A stretch of DNA of 64,000 bases from Plantago major (lineage: Eukaryota > Streptophyta > Magnoliopsida > Lamiales > Plantaginaceae). Numbering within the stretch: the first letter of the stretch is position 1; the number at the start of each line of letters is the position of its first letter. Shown in pieces: positions 1-13,400 of this stretch. The translations under genes were made by a program, and so were the position numbers. Where the stretch lies: contig JAIFAC010000010.1 in assembly GCA_026545765.1 (NCBI GenBank), positions 796,010 through 860,009 of the forward strand, written 5' to 3'. The notes under the pieces are model-generated. The model did not search any database, was not told the DNA's origin, and worked only from the letters and a program-made list of their open reading frames with translations.

Positions 1-489
1 GGCTTTCCGGGTTTTGGGCAAATACCTTCATTGACACCTCGGCGCCGGTAGCTTCGCAGGTGTCGCGCACAGGCATCCTCATCACATGAAGAATTTCTAC
101 ACTTTCGAAGCGAGCGTGTGAATGGAGTGCCAGTGAATCCCTTCCTCGAGCAAAGCGATCAGTCAACTTCTAGAGCAGCAAGCTCATATCACTCTGCCTG
201 ATCGGATGGATGATGATGTGCACCGTATGATTCGGTCATATGAACCAACAACCACCCCGCTTCTCCTTCCCTGCCGGTTCTTAGATGCTCATGTACTTAC
301 GCTTGTTCTAGAATCATCACTTTTCACCGACTTATCTATTTTATTCTAGTATATTTGAAGTCTCTTTTTGTTCTGGATATTTTATCTAATCTCTATTTTA
401 ATTAATGTCCTGATTTTATCACTTTCGGGCATATTATCTCATTTACTACATTTGTAAAAATGTGAAATGAAATCTGCATAAAAAAAAAT
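1..489. other. Unassigned sequence at window edge
   Basis: I see no convincing gene. The first 280 bases are relatively GC-rich and could be the end of an eroded coding region that starts outside the window. From about 300 onward the sequence becomes AT-rich. No domain, repeat end or RNA gene is recognisable. Confidence 0.3.
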
Positions 490-852
490 TAAAAAAATGC
501 AGGTTTAGGACGGATGAAACCGCCCAAACCCTCCGTCATGATTAGGGACGGATTGCTCTGAGTCTTCTAACCGTCTCAAATCTAATGGTCACAGCCATTT
601 GGCTAGAGAGGACGGGATATAAAATCCATCTAATGGTAGTTTTGTTCATTGGGGGACGGATAAATCAAATTGCCTCGGTTGAGGATTTGATAATATATCA
701 AATCACAAAAGCGGTTAGTAGACGCCTGCTATGATTTCAGGCAGGCGTTCTTGATCAAGATCCACAGTAATGGATTGGGGAGGATTTATTCAGCCTGAAA
801 AGGTTTAGGGACGGATAAAATCGTGGCCCTAAACTGATTTTCTTGCTCAGTG
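490..852. mobile_element. CACTA-like transposon end (fragment)
   Basis: The stretch is packed with GACGGAT and its complement ATCCGTC in both orientations. The same motif forms the subterminal repeats of the better-defined CACTA element at 16472-17570. It closes at 838-852 with a sequence one small change away from the TTTTCTTGTAGTG end usual for plant CACTA (En/Spm) elements. I could not find the opposite end, so either the other terminus is missing or the element starts upstream of the window. No transposase is visible, so it would be non-autonomous. The family assignment rests on the shared motif and one imperfect end. Confidence 0.42.
684..750. repeat. Two adjacent hairpin-forming inverted repeats
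   Basis: GATTTGAT at 684 pairs with ATCAAATC ending at 704 around a five-base AT loop. ACGCCTGC at 722-729 pairs perfectly with GCAGGCGT at 741-748. Both lie inside the CACTA-like fragment. Such palindromes are common in subterminal regions of this class and need not have another role. Confidence 0.6.
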
Positions 853-3800
853 CAATTAAGTGCGAAGCAAAGTAAACATCGAGAACGAGAATCACAAGAT
901 GTGATCTTTCTTGACCAGTTCCCATCTTTTATAGAATACTATCCCAGAGTAAGTCTTGATAAGTTACAATGAAAGATTACGGATAATTTTAATACATAAT
1001 ACAATTTTAGCATTCAACGAATAGCTAAGATACAATAAAAATACATAGTAAATTAGGATGAAGCAGAGTAAATCAAGCTCCAAAGTAAACGACATCCTAA
1101 TAGACTAGTCTTCAAGTCTTCAACTCTTCAAGAGTCTTCAAATAAAGATGGTTCTATGGATTAGTCTCAGTAAATTTCCCATGTCTCCAAACTCTTTGAT
1201 GTCATCAGAATAATTCATAGAGAAAGGTGTTCGACAATCATCTACTGTCTCCGTACAATCCATGTACCTCTTTGTAGGTTTTGGTAGGATTTTTCTTAAA
1301 AATGTTTCTGACCCACGTATATTTTCCCTCACTTCCGTGCATGCTTCAATTCGAAATCTGAAAGCTTGAAGTATTATTAGATAATCCTCGGGATATCTAA
1401 TGTCACCCTTGTATTGGATCTTCTGATTCAGATAGAACTATTCATAGGGTTCTCTGATGAGTCTTGCTCTTGTAAGCCTGTTCACCTTGATATTAAGAAT
1501 TACGCAGGTACACATCATCCGCTTTCCATATGGACATTCATCGGATAGGTCCTTTCTCGTACGGCTTTAGTTCTCTTATTAACTCTAAAATCCAACCGTG
1601 CTTTAATGTGATTGGTGTTGATCAAGGTTGACTTATCTTTCTCCATGCCATAGAAGTTGTTTATGGATTGGTTACAGAAATCTTGAATTTACCAGTAGAG
1701 ATGCTTAAGTTCCAATCCAATAGCCATTTTCTCCGATTAATTACTTTTGCAGAGATAGAGGAATCATTGTCATTCTTCACATACTCTATTTTGGCTATAC
1801 GGCTCCGAGTGAAGTTGACTTTGTCTTTGCTCGAATTTCTCTCACTGTCTTGTTCTCGTCTTGAATTCTCTTTGGGGTTGTTGCTTGAAGAACCACTTTG
1901 GATAGACTTCGGTATTTGTCGGTGTTTTTAGTACATGGGGAGCTTCTTAGACTATGGGCTCGGTCAAATAGCTTAATTTTCCTTTTTACCGTGAGGAGGA
2001 GCTTCATCTTTATCGGTTTCTTCATCATCATCAAGAATTAAATCTTTGAGAGTTTTATGCCCTTCTTCATTGCCTAGGGACTTATTTGACCTTCTTCTTC
2101 TTCTCTTGGAAGATTCATCACTCAATCCGCTTAACTCTTGTCTTCTCCTTGGAGGTTTCGGTATTATGTAATCCTTGTTACTGCATTACGGTTCCTCTGG
2201 AGGTTTCTCGGGAAGTAGCTACTATTTTGCAAATCGGCTGACTTGGGAGGCTCATTGATTACGAGTGGTGGGCTGGAAGTTTTCATGTTTCTTCTTCCTC
2301 TACTGAAAACAGCATCGTGACTTCCAGATTTCTTCTTGTTTTCTTCTCCTTCTTCCCATCTCCCGACTTTGAGGTCCAGATTTGTACACTCTTTTCCCCC
2401 TTAGTCATTGTTAATGTATTCGGTCCTACCCCATAAAAGTAAACTCGAGAGAGTTAAAATGCCCTTGTAAGTAATTATGAGAAAAGTGACCAAATCCTTG
2501 AAGTTCGGTTGAGGCCTCACGGACATTTTTGCTTGATAAATCCATTGTCGCTTATCGGTGAGCTACATGCCAATGGGCTTGTAGGATGGCATCTACTTTT
2601 TCCAAAATATGCAGTAACTTTGCCTCTTTGGAAAAAGCTTTTCTTTCACGGCAGACGCATCATCATCCTTTATCATTCCCAGATCTTCTGACGGTAGCAA
2701 TGACTATGCGAAGTTAATCTCTCCTGGTGATGAGCTGGAGTTCGAACTTTTTTCATTTCAGAGGGGATTGACGGGCAATTATCTTCCTTGTTACTGTGGG
2801 CAAAGACAACTCCCTTGTTCGAGAGTGAGCAAGATTGCCAAGTATACGTTTCATGTATTCATGGAGGATTCGGACTTTGGCGATTTCTTTGAATAATCAG
2901 CAGAGATGATAAACTTGGCCTTTTCAAGTGAGAGCAACACGCCCTAAATGTTCCATGTGCTTGATCGCTGCAAAGTTTTGTCTTCTTCATCATCCGAGTA
3001 ATCAGCCCAGTGATCTTTCATCCTCTTGGACATTCTCATCGATTAAAGGAAAGGTCCGCAATGACCCATATTCGAAGATTGGTTTCTTCCCTTTTGGGAG
3101 GAGGATGGTCGCTTTCTTTTGAAGATGATGACCGCCCTTTAGCACATCATGCTTAATTCCGTATACTTCTTCAAGATGTCCCAGAAGTTCTTTGAGTGAT
3201 GGCATTTACAAGATCCTCGTAGGTCTTTAACCTGAGTAAGCAATCACCCTCTGCAGAGTATTGATCTTGTAGTTAGTGGTATGTTTTGTCTCCGGATTTA
3301 GCTCATCTCGGTCTTCCGGTTGAAGATGGAGCCGTTGTTCTTCCTTAACAGCTTGTCCGAGTTGAGCGTAGCCTGGATTGAGTATTCATTACAATTTCTA
3401 AAGCGATTTCCTAGGAATCCTCAACTACTTGTTCCAGAATAACCTTTTGTCAGACGAAATGGATGAGTTGACTTTTTTCGGAGAGATGGAGACTGAGACT
3501 GGGTACTGCTCCTCTGGGTTTGCTGGGCCATTTCAAATTGAGTTGAGGCATGATTTCTTTTGTGAAATTCCTCCGGTCCACCTCAAAAGTGGGAAATCAT
3601 CATCATCCTTTTTGTCTGTACGTCATCCCTTTTGGTGATGATCGCTGGAGGTTAAATTAAGTCGTTTTACGTTTATCTCTTCCTCTTCATCAATCTTGAG
3701 ATATAAGATTGATCACTTCAGAACAGTGATCTTCAGCCCATGATAACCTCTTACTTGTCCGAAATTATAAATTACTGGTAGTCTCGAAATGTAATGGGCT

Positions 3801-6480
3801 TGAATGCCATCTCGTAATCTTTAATGCGACCTAATCACTTTTATCCGAGAACCTGCTCAAAGGCTATGTATCAAATCATATGCCACTGGAGAAACTGCCC
3901 TTATGCGACAGATTATGTCGTGAACTGTGGTACCGCTCAGAGGGAACATTGCATGGATATCGTCTTTTCCAAGTCAAGAGCTAAATTACGTGTCAGTTCT
4001 AAGTTGGATTGATCATGATTCTCAATATTTCGTGAGAGATGAGTAGCACCTTTAAACTTTGCCATTTCTTGAAGTGAATATGCTTTTCGCGTGGTTTCCG
4101 AAGCCAAGAAGAGGAGTAGTCCCTTTTCATCATTGGGAATACACCTTTGCCGTTTTGAGCTTCCCGAAGAAAGAAGTTTGAGTGAGCTTCAAAACTTTTG
4201 TGTAGATATCTGAGTAGAAGTGTAGTTTAGTTTCAGAAAGCATTACACAGGTAAGTACTTGTGCTCGTGAGATTGTGCTACATGCTCTATAGACAATTGG
4301 TGTCTCAGAGACCTTGTTGTGAGGTGGAGACTTGAAAGTCGGTCCCTCATCAACCTTTCTTTCTTGAACCCAGAGAATTGAGATTGATACAATACTTAGA
4401 AATTATTTGAAGAATTTTGTGCAAAATGCTTTAATGAGTTCGAAGTTTGGACTTGATTCTACTTCCTCAATAGTGAAGCTTTCTCTGTAATCGATTTTTC
4501 TAAACTTTCGCCTCTCGTATTCTTAACATCATGTGATGTCGCTTTTGGGAGCTTCATCAATTTCCATTGATGCAAGGGATGTTTAACTTTTCCCTTTGCA
4601 TTTCTACCGAATGAGCCTCGTAAGTAGAAAAAGTATGAATATTTTTTAGGAAGAAGTTTAAGATAACCCATGATGAAGAATACTTATCAGCGATTTTTCA
4701 TGTACCTTCATGCTAGAAGCGGCCATTCATATGATGTGTTCTCTAAACCTCACTTGGGTTCCTGTCTGGTTCGCATTTCTCGCCTTTCTTATCTTCCTCT
4801 CTTTCTCAATGTTGAGTTCTGTTAGAAACATTTACTTTAAATGATTAAGCCACATGAACAAATGATTTGAAAAAGTTTTATCTTAAGAATCAATTATCAC
4901 CTCTGTGGTAATGGTGCCTGCATTTTCAAGATTTCTTAGGCGAGGTCAGTAACCTCCTTCTTCGCCCTGCTTCGAGGTGAGCTTTCCAAATTTCTTCTCT
5001 TGTTTCTCTGGTGTTTCTAACTCCAAATTGGTGAATAAAGAATTTTATATAAGTAACAAGATATACAAGCATAAAATTTTTCACAAGGTAGGAGTTAACC
5101 ATTCATTTCACAAAGCATTGTCATGTTATTTTAAGTCTCTGAACTTGTGACCACTTTTTATACTTTGGTCTTCTTTGTTCCAAAGATGCCTTCTTGCTTG
5201 AAGTTTTAGGTACTTTCACACCTTTCCCAGTGTGTAACTTAGTTTCTTCCCCTGTTGATCACTCTTTGAGTGGATGTTCCGGGGCTTGATTCCTCTTGTC
5301 GAAGTCGGGGAACCCGCTCTTTTGCAGTGTGGATTTTCTTCGCCATGGTTGTAATGTCGTAATTCAAATGGAGTTCATTTACCATTTCATCAACCGCTAG
5401 TGGCTATTGTGGTTGTTGTGTTTGTGGTTGTCAGGGTGGGTTGGTTCGGAGTAGAAAATTGGTCAAGAGAAAGTGTTCTTCCGTATTTTTAGATGGCATT
5501 TCATCAAAGATAATGTCATCGCCAAACATGACACTAAATTACCACTCATCGTGGCTTCTTGCCCACAGTTAAAAATGCGTAAGAAACGCTCCCCTCGATG
5601 ATGTGTTTGCACCAACAACCTTTGCTATAGGTGCTTGTTCAAAGAACCTTTGAGGTGTAGGTTCTTCTTCGGAAACCTTATCACCAAAGCATCGTTCATA
5701 TTCCGAGAATCTTAGCCCTCTTTGTTCTTTCTAGGACTTGAGATGACGATTTAGTTTCATCATCTTCATCGCCGCAGCTCCTCATCAAGGCCTTAGGGAA
5801 CCTGATTGTCCAATACTCCGCAATTTCGCAGATGGGCTTCGTGTTTTCAATTGCTTTCATAAAAGATTAATAATGTTCATCGGCAATACATTCTCGCATT
5901 AGCTCGCAACATTTCCGAACGCATCTTTTCTCTAGTCGAGTCTGATTTGTTCGATTGAGTTGATGACTCTTTTTGCAACATTGATGAGTTGATCCGCCTT
6001 TTATCGCCCGATTCATCGGGCAAGGCCTCGTAGATATTCGAAAATCGACAACCCTCAATGGGTGTGTCTTCTTGATTGCAGCGGAACTTCTTTCTTGAAG
6101 TTCGGGCTTGGTCGCATAACCTTTTTCTTCGTATACCTTTTTTAGACTTTCGCTTCTTAGAACCTTTCCTGAGACTCCGTGAACTTTTTCATCAAGTTTG
6201 TATACCTCATATTTGCAGAGTAGGGTTACCGTTGCCGCTATTTCATTCCGGCCGTCTCTCTAAGTCTCAATGCCCAAGCTTCTCTCCAAAGAAGTAGCAT
6301 ATCTTCGTGACCATAGCTTCACTGCGTGGCCTTTTGTTTTCAAATTTAGTCGCTTTGGCGATCTTAGGCTCAAAACGTTCGGAGATCTTCTTCACAAACT
6401 TCATGAAGGCGTACTTTCCCCAAATAGCTTAAAAGGGTTTCCAAATTTTGTCTTGGTCGATTCAAAGAAGAACATCATAA
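853..6480 (-). other. Eroded coding-like DNA, no recognisable domain
   Basis: This 5.6-kb stretch has the composition of decayed coding sequence read on the minus strand: short lysine-, glutamate- and serine-rich open stretches such as 3205-3002 and 4671-4459, with CTTC/TTCTTC runs on the plus strand. It lies on the 3' side of the copia integrase at 7.6-8.2 kb, where reverse transcriptase, RNase H and, in Sireviruses, an extra env-like frame would be expected. I looked for the copia reverse transcriptase signatures and did not find them. It may be the far-decayed remainder of the same element or another inserted repeat. No function is proposed. Confidence 0.35.
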
Positions 6481-9300
6481 TCCATCGTTTCGCTTTATCC
6501 GTCAAAGCGCACCTCCTTTGTGGTGACCACATCAAAGCATCTATGAAGAATGTGTCAATATACATCCCAGTGAACTAATCGTGATGTCCTCGTCTTGGAT
6601 GTCGCCAAGTCAATTGAATCGGTGGGTGTATCTCGATTTTCAAGATCACACACGCCAATCGTATTAAATTGTTTAACACCTTCAAGGAGATCATCATCCT
6701 TGGTGTTTATTTCAAAATCCTTTCCAAGATTTTGAAGCTCAAACAACTTATAGAAAGTTGTTAAGTCTCGTATGATTTCTTTCCTCGATCGAGGTTTTGA
6801 CAGAACTGGCTAATTACGTAAAGGTTTTCTTAAACAATGTGGGTGAAATTATCTCAAGTTGTTGTAGAATTCCAACACACGAGTGAAGAAATTGCCACTA
6901 CGAAAAAGCGGTATAGAAAAACCTCTTGATTTGTGCCTTTTCAAGCATGTCAAGAATCAGCTTCCGGCATTTCATTGCTCTCTATCAGCGTACTGTGAGG
7001 TATTCCTCAACTATGGCACCACCCTCAAATCATTATGTGATTTGAAGTCCAATGGTCAGGATTAAAATCTCCTCACTACCGGGTTATTGTTCATTCTATA
7101 ACCAACTCTGGTGCTTGCTTTTCAAGAGGGTACCTCAGTGGAGGATTGAGATTTACCGTGGAAGAATTCTTTGAGGGCAAATCTCTTTTATATAGTGTAA
7201 AGGGGAATTTGATTGTGTTTGAAAGAGATTTGATTCAGAATATCAACTGCGCAGAAAAACTAATCTTGATTTGCGTAGATTGTAGAAGAAGTTTGCAGAG
7301 AATCAAGAGAAGGTTTTGCTATTTTGTGGAATAACCAAGCAAAATACACCTTCATGCGCCTTTGGTTGAAATGTTCTCGTGATAATCTTTTCCATTGTTT
7401 AGAACAAAACATCTACAACCAAATACTCTTTATGTTTGATATTAGGGTCTACCAAACCGGTAAGATTTCATAAGTGGTCTTGTCATTGGTGTTTGTTTAT
7501 CAAACATCCGCTTACAGTGTAGCAAAATGTGGCTTTACATCTTCAACCCAATAAACTTCATGACTATTTCGATCTCTGCATTGTCAAGTCAGCATCGCCC
7601 TTGCTTCTTTTTTTATGGTTACTGCTTTTTCCTTCTGCAAGTCACCATTTTGTTGAGGTGTTCTTACGAGGAAAGTTCAGTGTTGTATACCTTTGCAGTA
7701 TCCAAAACTCATATTTTATGTTGACCGGTTGACAAACTTCGCATTTACAGCGGGTTCCTGCTCGATTCATGGCAGATACCTTGTTGCACATATTTTTCAT
7801 GACTTCAAGCTTTTCAACCAAGTTTGTTATGTCCACCTCGGCATCGAGTATGTGTTTCGTAAAAGACAACCCAAGTGAATCTTGGAGAAGTCATTCTACA
7901 ACACTTACGCATTTATACTTCTTTCTTCCCCGCAGATAACTGAATTCTGGTATGATTAAAAAGATCCATGTGTATAGTTGTAGTGGTCTAACACTAGAAG
8001 TGTCTCGATTTTTGGACTTGAAAAGAGATCTTAGATTGTTTCCCATCCGACAAAGTGTAATGAGCGGTATACCATCCTTTTCCGGAAGATGTTTCTGGAG
8101 GCCAACCACTAACTCTTTCTCGCAAGTCTCGTTTTAGGTTTTGTGTTCAAGTGACTTCCGTTTCTTTTATACCATAATCCCGATTGCATTTTGCAGCCTT
8201 TAGACTGTGATTAATCACCATTAGAGACATTTTACCCGTTATGGCGCTTGTAAGGTATGCCTGATCGGCAAACATAAAGATCGCTTTTCCTTCGAAAATG
8301 GCCATTAGACTGCCTTTGATCTGCATTGTCAATTCAGTTTGCGTGATGTTTGCTTTAGATTTTATAAGTAAAACCTTTGTCTCGTAAATTTTGGCTCATG
8401 CTAAATAGATTATATTCTCAAATTGGCCAATTATGCCCGTAATACGCCGTTGATTGTTAATGTTCCCAATTTCGTTACGCCGCTAAATCCTTAGAGAGGA
8501 TTTTAATTCTCCTCCAAGAAACTGATATCCGGTCCTCTGGTTGCTAAGCTTCTCTTGTAATCGACCCGGTTACTCTGTCATTTCCGCTGTGTCGTGTGCT
8601 ACGCATCCACTATCAAATAGCTTTCATTTGTGCTTTAGTCCGTGAAGCACTCGCATAACGAGTCAGAAACACGAGATTAGGTTCTCAATTTACAGTTGGA
8701 ACCATCGTGACTAAACAATCTTCCAAAGAGGAATCCATTTTTGAATGAATTTTCCTTGGAACATTATTCTTGTCCGATAGAACATATGAGGAATTCTAAT
8801 TGAATGATTATCATTATTAGAATTATTTTCTTCCTCGGTAGTGTCTTGTGGTGCTCCCATTTTGGTGCTTTCAGATACCGTTGTCGGGGTTTTCTCGAGT
8901 TTGTTTTCAAAGAACTTAGACTTCTTGCTTGCAATTTCTTCTTAGCCCTGCATCTGGGATTTGGTGAAAACAAGGGTTTTGACTTCAACTTCCACTTCGA
9001 TAATCAAGCTTTAAGGCAGTTTCTAGCCTTTAGTTCCTTGGGTTTCTTGCTCCTCGTTTCAGTATTCGTATGAGCGAAGTTATGTTTTTCCCGATGCCTT
9101 TATAGCTATCAATGTTTTCGAGTAACTTGAAGCTATCTCGAGATCTTTTCGCCAGTGACTTTGCTAGTCTCCGTTGGTCCAATTTCTTCTCCGGTGACAC
9201 TGGGAGGAATTTACGCCTCCACGCAATTCTGCCTTTGAGAGACATATATGCACTGTGATGTTTACTGCTTTTCGATGTTGTGTTTCTTTTCGTAGGACGG
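6481..9300 (-). mobile_element. Ty1/copia element remnant: integrase part of pol
   Basis: This is a minus-strand LTR-retrotransposon fossil. The GAG-pre-integrase zinc region and the start of the integrase core are recognisable at about 8200-7640. The clearest piece, at 8109-7891, reads FKSKNRDTSSVRPLQL, the typical spacing between the HHCC zinc finger and the first integrase strand in plant Ty1/copia elements. It is followed by a GGKKY-like and a VVVDDFSRFTW-like segment in altered form. The wording is closest to Sireviruses as I recall them. The element is broken, with many interruptions, and looks old. Gag-like sequence lies on the correct side, at higher coordinates. Reverse transcriptase was not found. 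Confidence 0.55.
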
Positions 9301-11220
9301 TGTCTGGGCCGATTTTATTTTTGACTTGTTTTTCTCCCACAAAGGTTTAGTCTTAACTTTGCAGCTTTTCCTTTTGCTTCAACAATCTTCGCCTTCTTAC
9401 GATCATACTCATAGATTGCGTGGGGAAACCATCTTGCCGAGTACTTGAAAATGTTCTTCTTTCCTCACTCTTATTCGTAGTGATAGAACAATATGTCTAT
9501 GTATTCAGCCCAAGTCCTTTCTTTTTCCTCAAGGATCTCTTAAGTAAGATTGTACTTCAATAAGAGTGTCACTACGCTGGCTGGCATAAGATTGAAAAGA
9601 TAATTTTTCTTTTCTTTTGAGTTCCTTGTTCTCGTAAAAGAAGATCTTATTACATTTCTTTACGTGAATTTGACCGTATTAACTTCTTTGTGTGATTCTT
9701 TTCGGTCCTCAGATATGCCTGAAGCTTTGAGAAATGCATTTTGATCCTTTTCTCAGGATATCTTAACTCAATTGAGAATTTTCCTTTGCAGAGAATTCTT
9801 TTCTTCTTCAAGATTTTTAAGCTCTAGCTCTGGATCATTAGGAAATTCTCTTTCATAGATGTCAAGTTCTTTCCGAAGATTTTCTAGATCTTTTATTTCT
9901 TCTTCATCACTTTCAGCATAGAGTATAACAAGAAGTATGTGTTACCTCATCAGCCATAAGATGTATTTCTATGGTTCGAGATGTACGGTGATTACCACTC
10001 GTTCAACTCCACACATTTCATTCTTTCTTGAAAATGGCGGAAATCACTTTTATATCAAGGTGAGGTAACTCCCACATAATTCCTATGTGATCATTAAGGA
10101 ATGAGTCATCTGAATTGTCATCTTGAGAACTGGCTGCTGTCAACGCCTAGGAGCATCCGATTGAGTTTGGATTTTCTTTCTTTCAAAGATTAATCAGAAA
10201 CTAAGCTTTCTCTCGCTTCAGATTCTTCTATCTTTCTTGTCACATGTCAGCTTGGCTTTGTTGGAATGCGTGAACCAATCCTTCTGTGAAGTGACCAGGT
10301 TTCGACATTAATAGAAACAAATATCGCTTCCAATTTCTACTTCCTGCAAGACATGATGCGGTTTCCCCGAAATGGGCTTGTTCAAATGAGCTTGTGCATA
10401 TTTTTGATCTTTTGGTGGATAGTTTGAGCTCTAGATGCTTTTTTCACCTTCTCTTTCGGCTCTTCTTCTCTCAATTTCATTGGACCATATTTGCTCATTT
10501 GCTTTGGCAAGGGGAGCATCCTCACTTCCCTCTTCCTTCCTTTTCTTCTTTGGAAGTTCCTTGAGCAACTAGAGGCAATGAGACTACGCAACTTTTCAAA
10601 TTGTTTGTTCTCTTTGTGTCTGTCTACATAATCAACAAGTGAGAAAGATGTGAGAAGAGTTCGACCCGCTGGGTGATATTTGGCATTCCTTGGTTAAAAT
10701 AAAAAGAATTTAGTATGTCTTCGCCAGTTGTAGTTAAGCGCTTACGACAATAGTCTTAATCTTTCCGACCGGTAAGAGTACCTGACACTTTCCTGGAAGC
10801 CTTATATCTCTCATGCAAAGAGTAAGTAAATCTGAAATCAGTTCTTCCGTAGTTTCGGTGGGTCCTTGTTTGAAATTTTAGAATTTCAACTTGAGAACTT
10901 TAATAGTTTTCTTTGGTTCTCTAGGGTTACGCACAGATTTTCTTCAATCGGTTGCAAGAGCTGACTTCGCCTGGCTTTTAGCACCCCATGCCTTCAATCG
11001 TATAAAAGCCTCGAATTGTCGATCACTGGATGATGATATTACGAAGCTTGACCATCGAACGATTTCTCTTGGCATCTTAGGTGTCCAGAGTTCTCTGAGC
11101 TTGTCTGCATCAAATGACTCACTCACTAGTAGATCCTCCCCACTTGTCGACGATCGGTTTGTGAAGATCCTTCGCTTTGATCTCTGCCTCTACCATTAGA
11201 AACCTCCATGACTTGTTTCC
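9301..11220 (-). mobile_element. Ty1/copia element remnant: gag-like part, copy 1
   Basis: The minus strand carries lysine/glutamate-rich, coiled-coil-like fragments (for example 10591-10382) followed by a weak CCHC-knuckle-like stretch near 10370-10280. That order and composition suit the gag of a Sirevirus-type copia element, and the segment lies directly upstream, in the minus direction, of the integrase remnant at 8.2-7.6 kb. A diverged second copy is found at 13.4-15.0 kb. It is a broken fossil with many interruptions. The alternative of an endogenous pararetrovirus coat protein was considered because of the knuckle, but the neighbouring integrase argues for copia. Confidence 0.45.
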
Positions 11221-13400
11221 GAGTTGTTGAATGACTATTGGTAATTCTTTATCACTTGATCATTTCATTACTTATGGCTTCAAGGTGGAAAGCATCATGT
11301 TGTTTTTCCATTTCTCGTAATTTCCGGGTTTGAGAATGGGTGCATCACTCAAGAACATACCCGCACACTTATACACAAAATTAAATAGTCCTCGAAAATG
11401 GACAAAGTTCCTTCACCCTCCTAAGGGATCCAGGCTGTCTGGGTCACGGTAGTGCGCTTGTGAACCTCCTCATTACGATACGACTTCATTGGTCAGGATA
11501 ACGGCAAAGTAAAAAGACTAGAGGGGGGAAGATAGTCTTTTTAAAACTTTTGCAATCGACATAACTATTTCGGACTTTATATCCGTAGATATCTCGATAC
11601 TTAGATCCAGTGAGCGAAGACTTAAGATAGATAAGTGCGTAAAATAGCAGTTAAAAAAGTATGTGTGTGTTATCAAATGTAAGTACGTAAAAGTAAATAA
11701 CACGGCCAAGTATAGTGAGTAATTATCTGGAGGCATGCGTAGTAATCCTCCAACTAATCCACTTCGATCTTCCAAAGACCTAAATTCTACTTAGGACAGG
11801 ATAATTGAGGTCACCTTACAAAAACTCCTATTCTAAGATTCCTTAAACAAATGGTTTCTGACCAAATGTCTCTCCCTCGAAGCTGTTCCTCTGGCCATGC
11901 CAAGTACTTCACCATGCATTTCCGTAAAGAGGCACCTTTTTTGAGCTATTCTCAGCTTCCCAAGCTAAGTACCGCTTCATCTCAATAACTCTTGTGGTTA
12001 TTCTTTAGTTTCCCAAATCAAATGCTACCTCTACTCCATTAACCTTGGAAGTTATTCCCTGATTTTCAAACTGATGCAAACTTCAAGTACTTGCATCTAC
12101 CGTTGATGGTATTTGGTTTCTAATTCGAAGTCGTTTGTCATGATAGGCTTCTTTAATAACTTTTCAGATTAATCGGGTATACTCTTGTGAATCAAGTATA
12201 CCTTAATGTTACGCTTTGCTGATATGGTATCTTGTTCTTTTATCGCACTCCGGAAGTCTTATGATAACTGCTCAAGAGAATGAATCTAGGATACTTGATC
12301 TTTTGATTTAACTCTTTCTACAAATAGCAAAGTGATTGTTTAGGATCGTGGGATAATTTAGAACTTCAAAGTGTTACTTCAAGATCAAGAGCTTTGAGTC
12401 GCAATGGGAAAGCTTTGAGGATAAGTAATTTAGCTTGAGAAGCTTAGAGATATGTGTCTAAACGATTATAAGTTCTTGAGTTTTGTGTCTTCTCATATCA
12501 TTAAGTGTTGATATTTATAGATGAAATTTGGAGTGCTGTTCGAATTAGTATCCATTGTGCCTTTGAGATCAAATCTACAAACTATTGATATCTCGTGGTA
12601 TAGTATCTTGAAAGGTGTTTGTCTTCTTCTTGGTCTAAGGTACCGCTTTTGTTCTTTTATACATCCATGTCCTAGCGGCATTAAATGCATTTGTACTATA
12701 TACTTTTTTGTCACCTTGGTACGCCAATCGAACTATGCTTTGTAATGTAGGACTTAATCTATAGGTTACCGGTCGACGTTTTAGCATGTATCCTTACCTT
12801 TTAACTTCAGATACCACTTTATTGAAACAACTTTGTTTGCAATATATATTTCTTTTTAGAAATGTGGTTTAAGCTCGAAGGTATCCGGAAAGTGTGGAAG
12901 ATATTCTGTGAACCAGCTTTCCTTGTTTTCCGTATAGGACTCTCTCGGACTTCTCAGATATGTCTTGTGACATGATTTGTTTTAGCAATCATTAAACAAG
13001 GCTCTTCAAGAAATCTGGTAAAGGTATCTGTAAAACTATTTCAGATAATCTTAAAAGCTTCTTCAAATCTTCAATGTCGTTGAACTTGTTCTGCTTGGAT
13101 GTCTTCTTCTTGGTCTTCTCTTCATAAAATAAAAATTACATTTTGAGACCTAACACTCTTATACAAGATTAAATTATAGAGGCCCTCATCTTACGTAAAG
13201 AGTTTCCTCTTTACAATGTTCAAGTGAACCAAAGGTACTAATCACCTTCCGAGACTAAGAATAAGTCATCATAAAGGGTTAACTGATCAATATCTAAAGA
13301 GGATATTGACATAATCATGAGCACTCCATCTTGTGATGTTGGAAGTCTTTTCATCACTCTTTTATTCAGAGTCGGTAGGCAACCGTCAGTGTGTGTGTCC
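11221..13400 (-). other. Leader/LTR-like segment between two gag-like copies
   Basis: AT-rich DNA without coding signal. On the minus strand it holds two TATA-like boxes, one near 12655 and one near 12515 (TATAAATA), each followed by purine/adenine-rich leader-like sequence. A minus-strand TGTTAGG near 13155 could be an LTR start, and a weak match to the initiator-Met tRNA primer site lies near 12810. Its position between two gag-like copies is what a 5' LTR plus leader of copy 1 would occupy, but I could not find a matching second LTR, so the call stays tentative. Confidence 0.28.
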
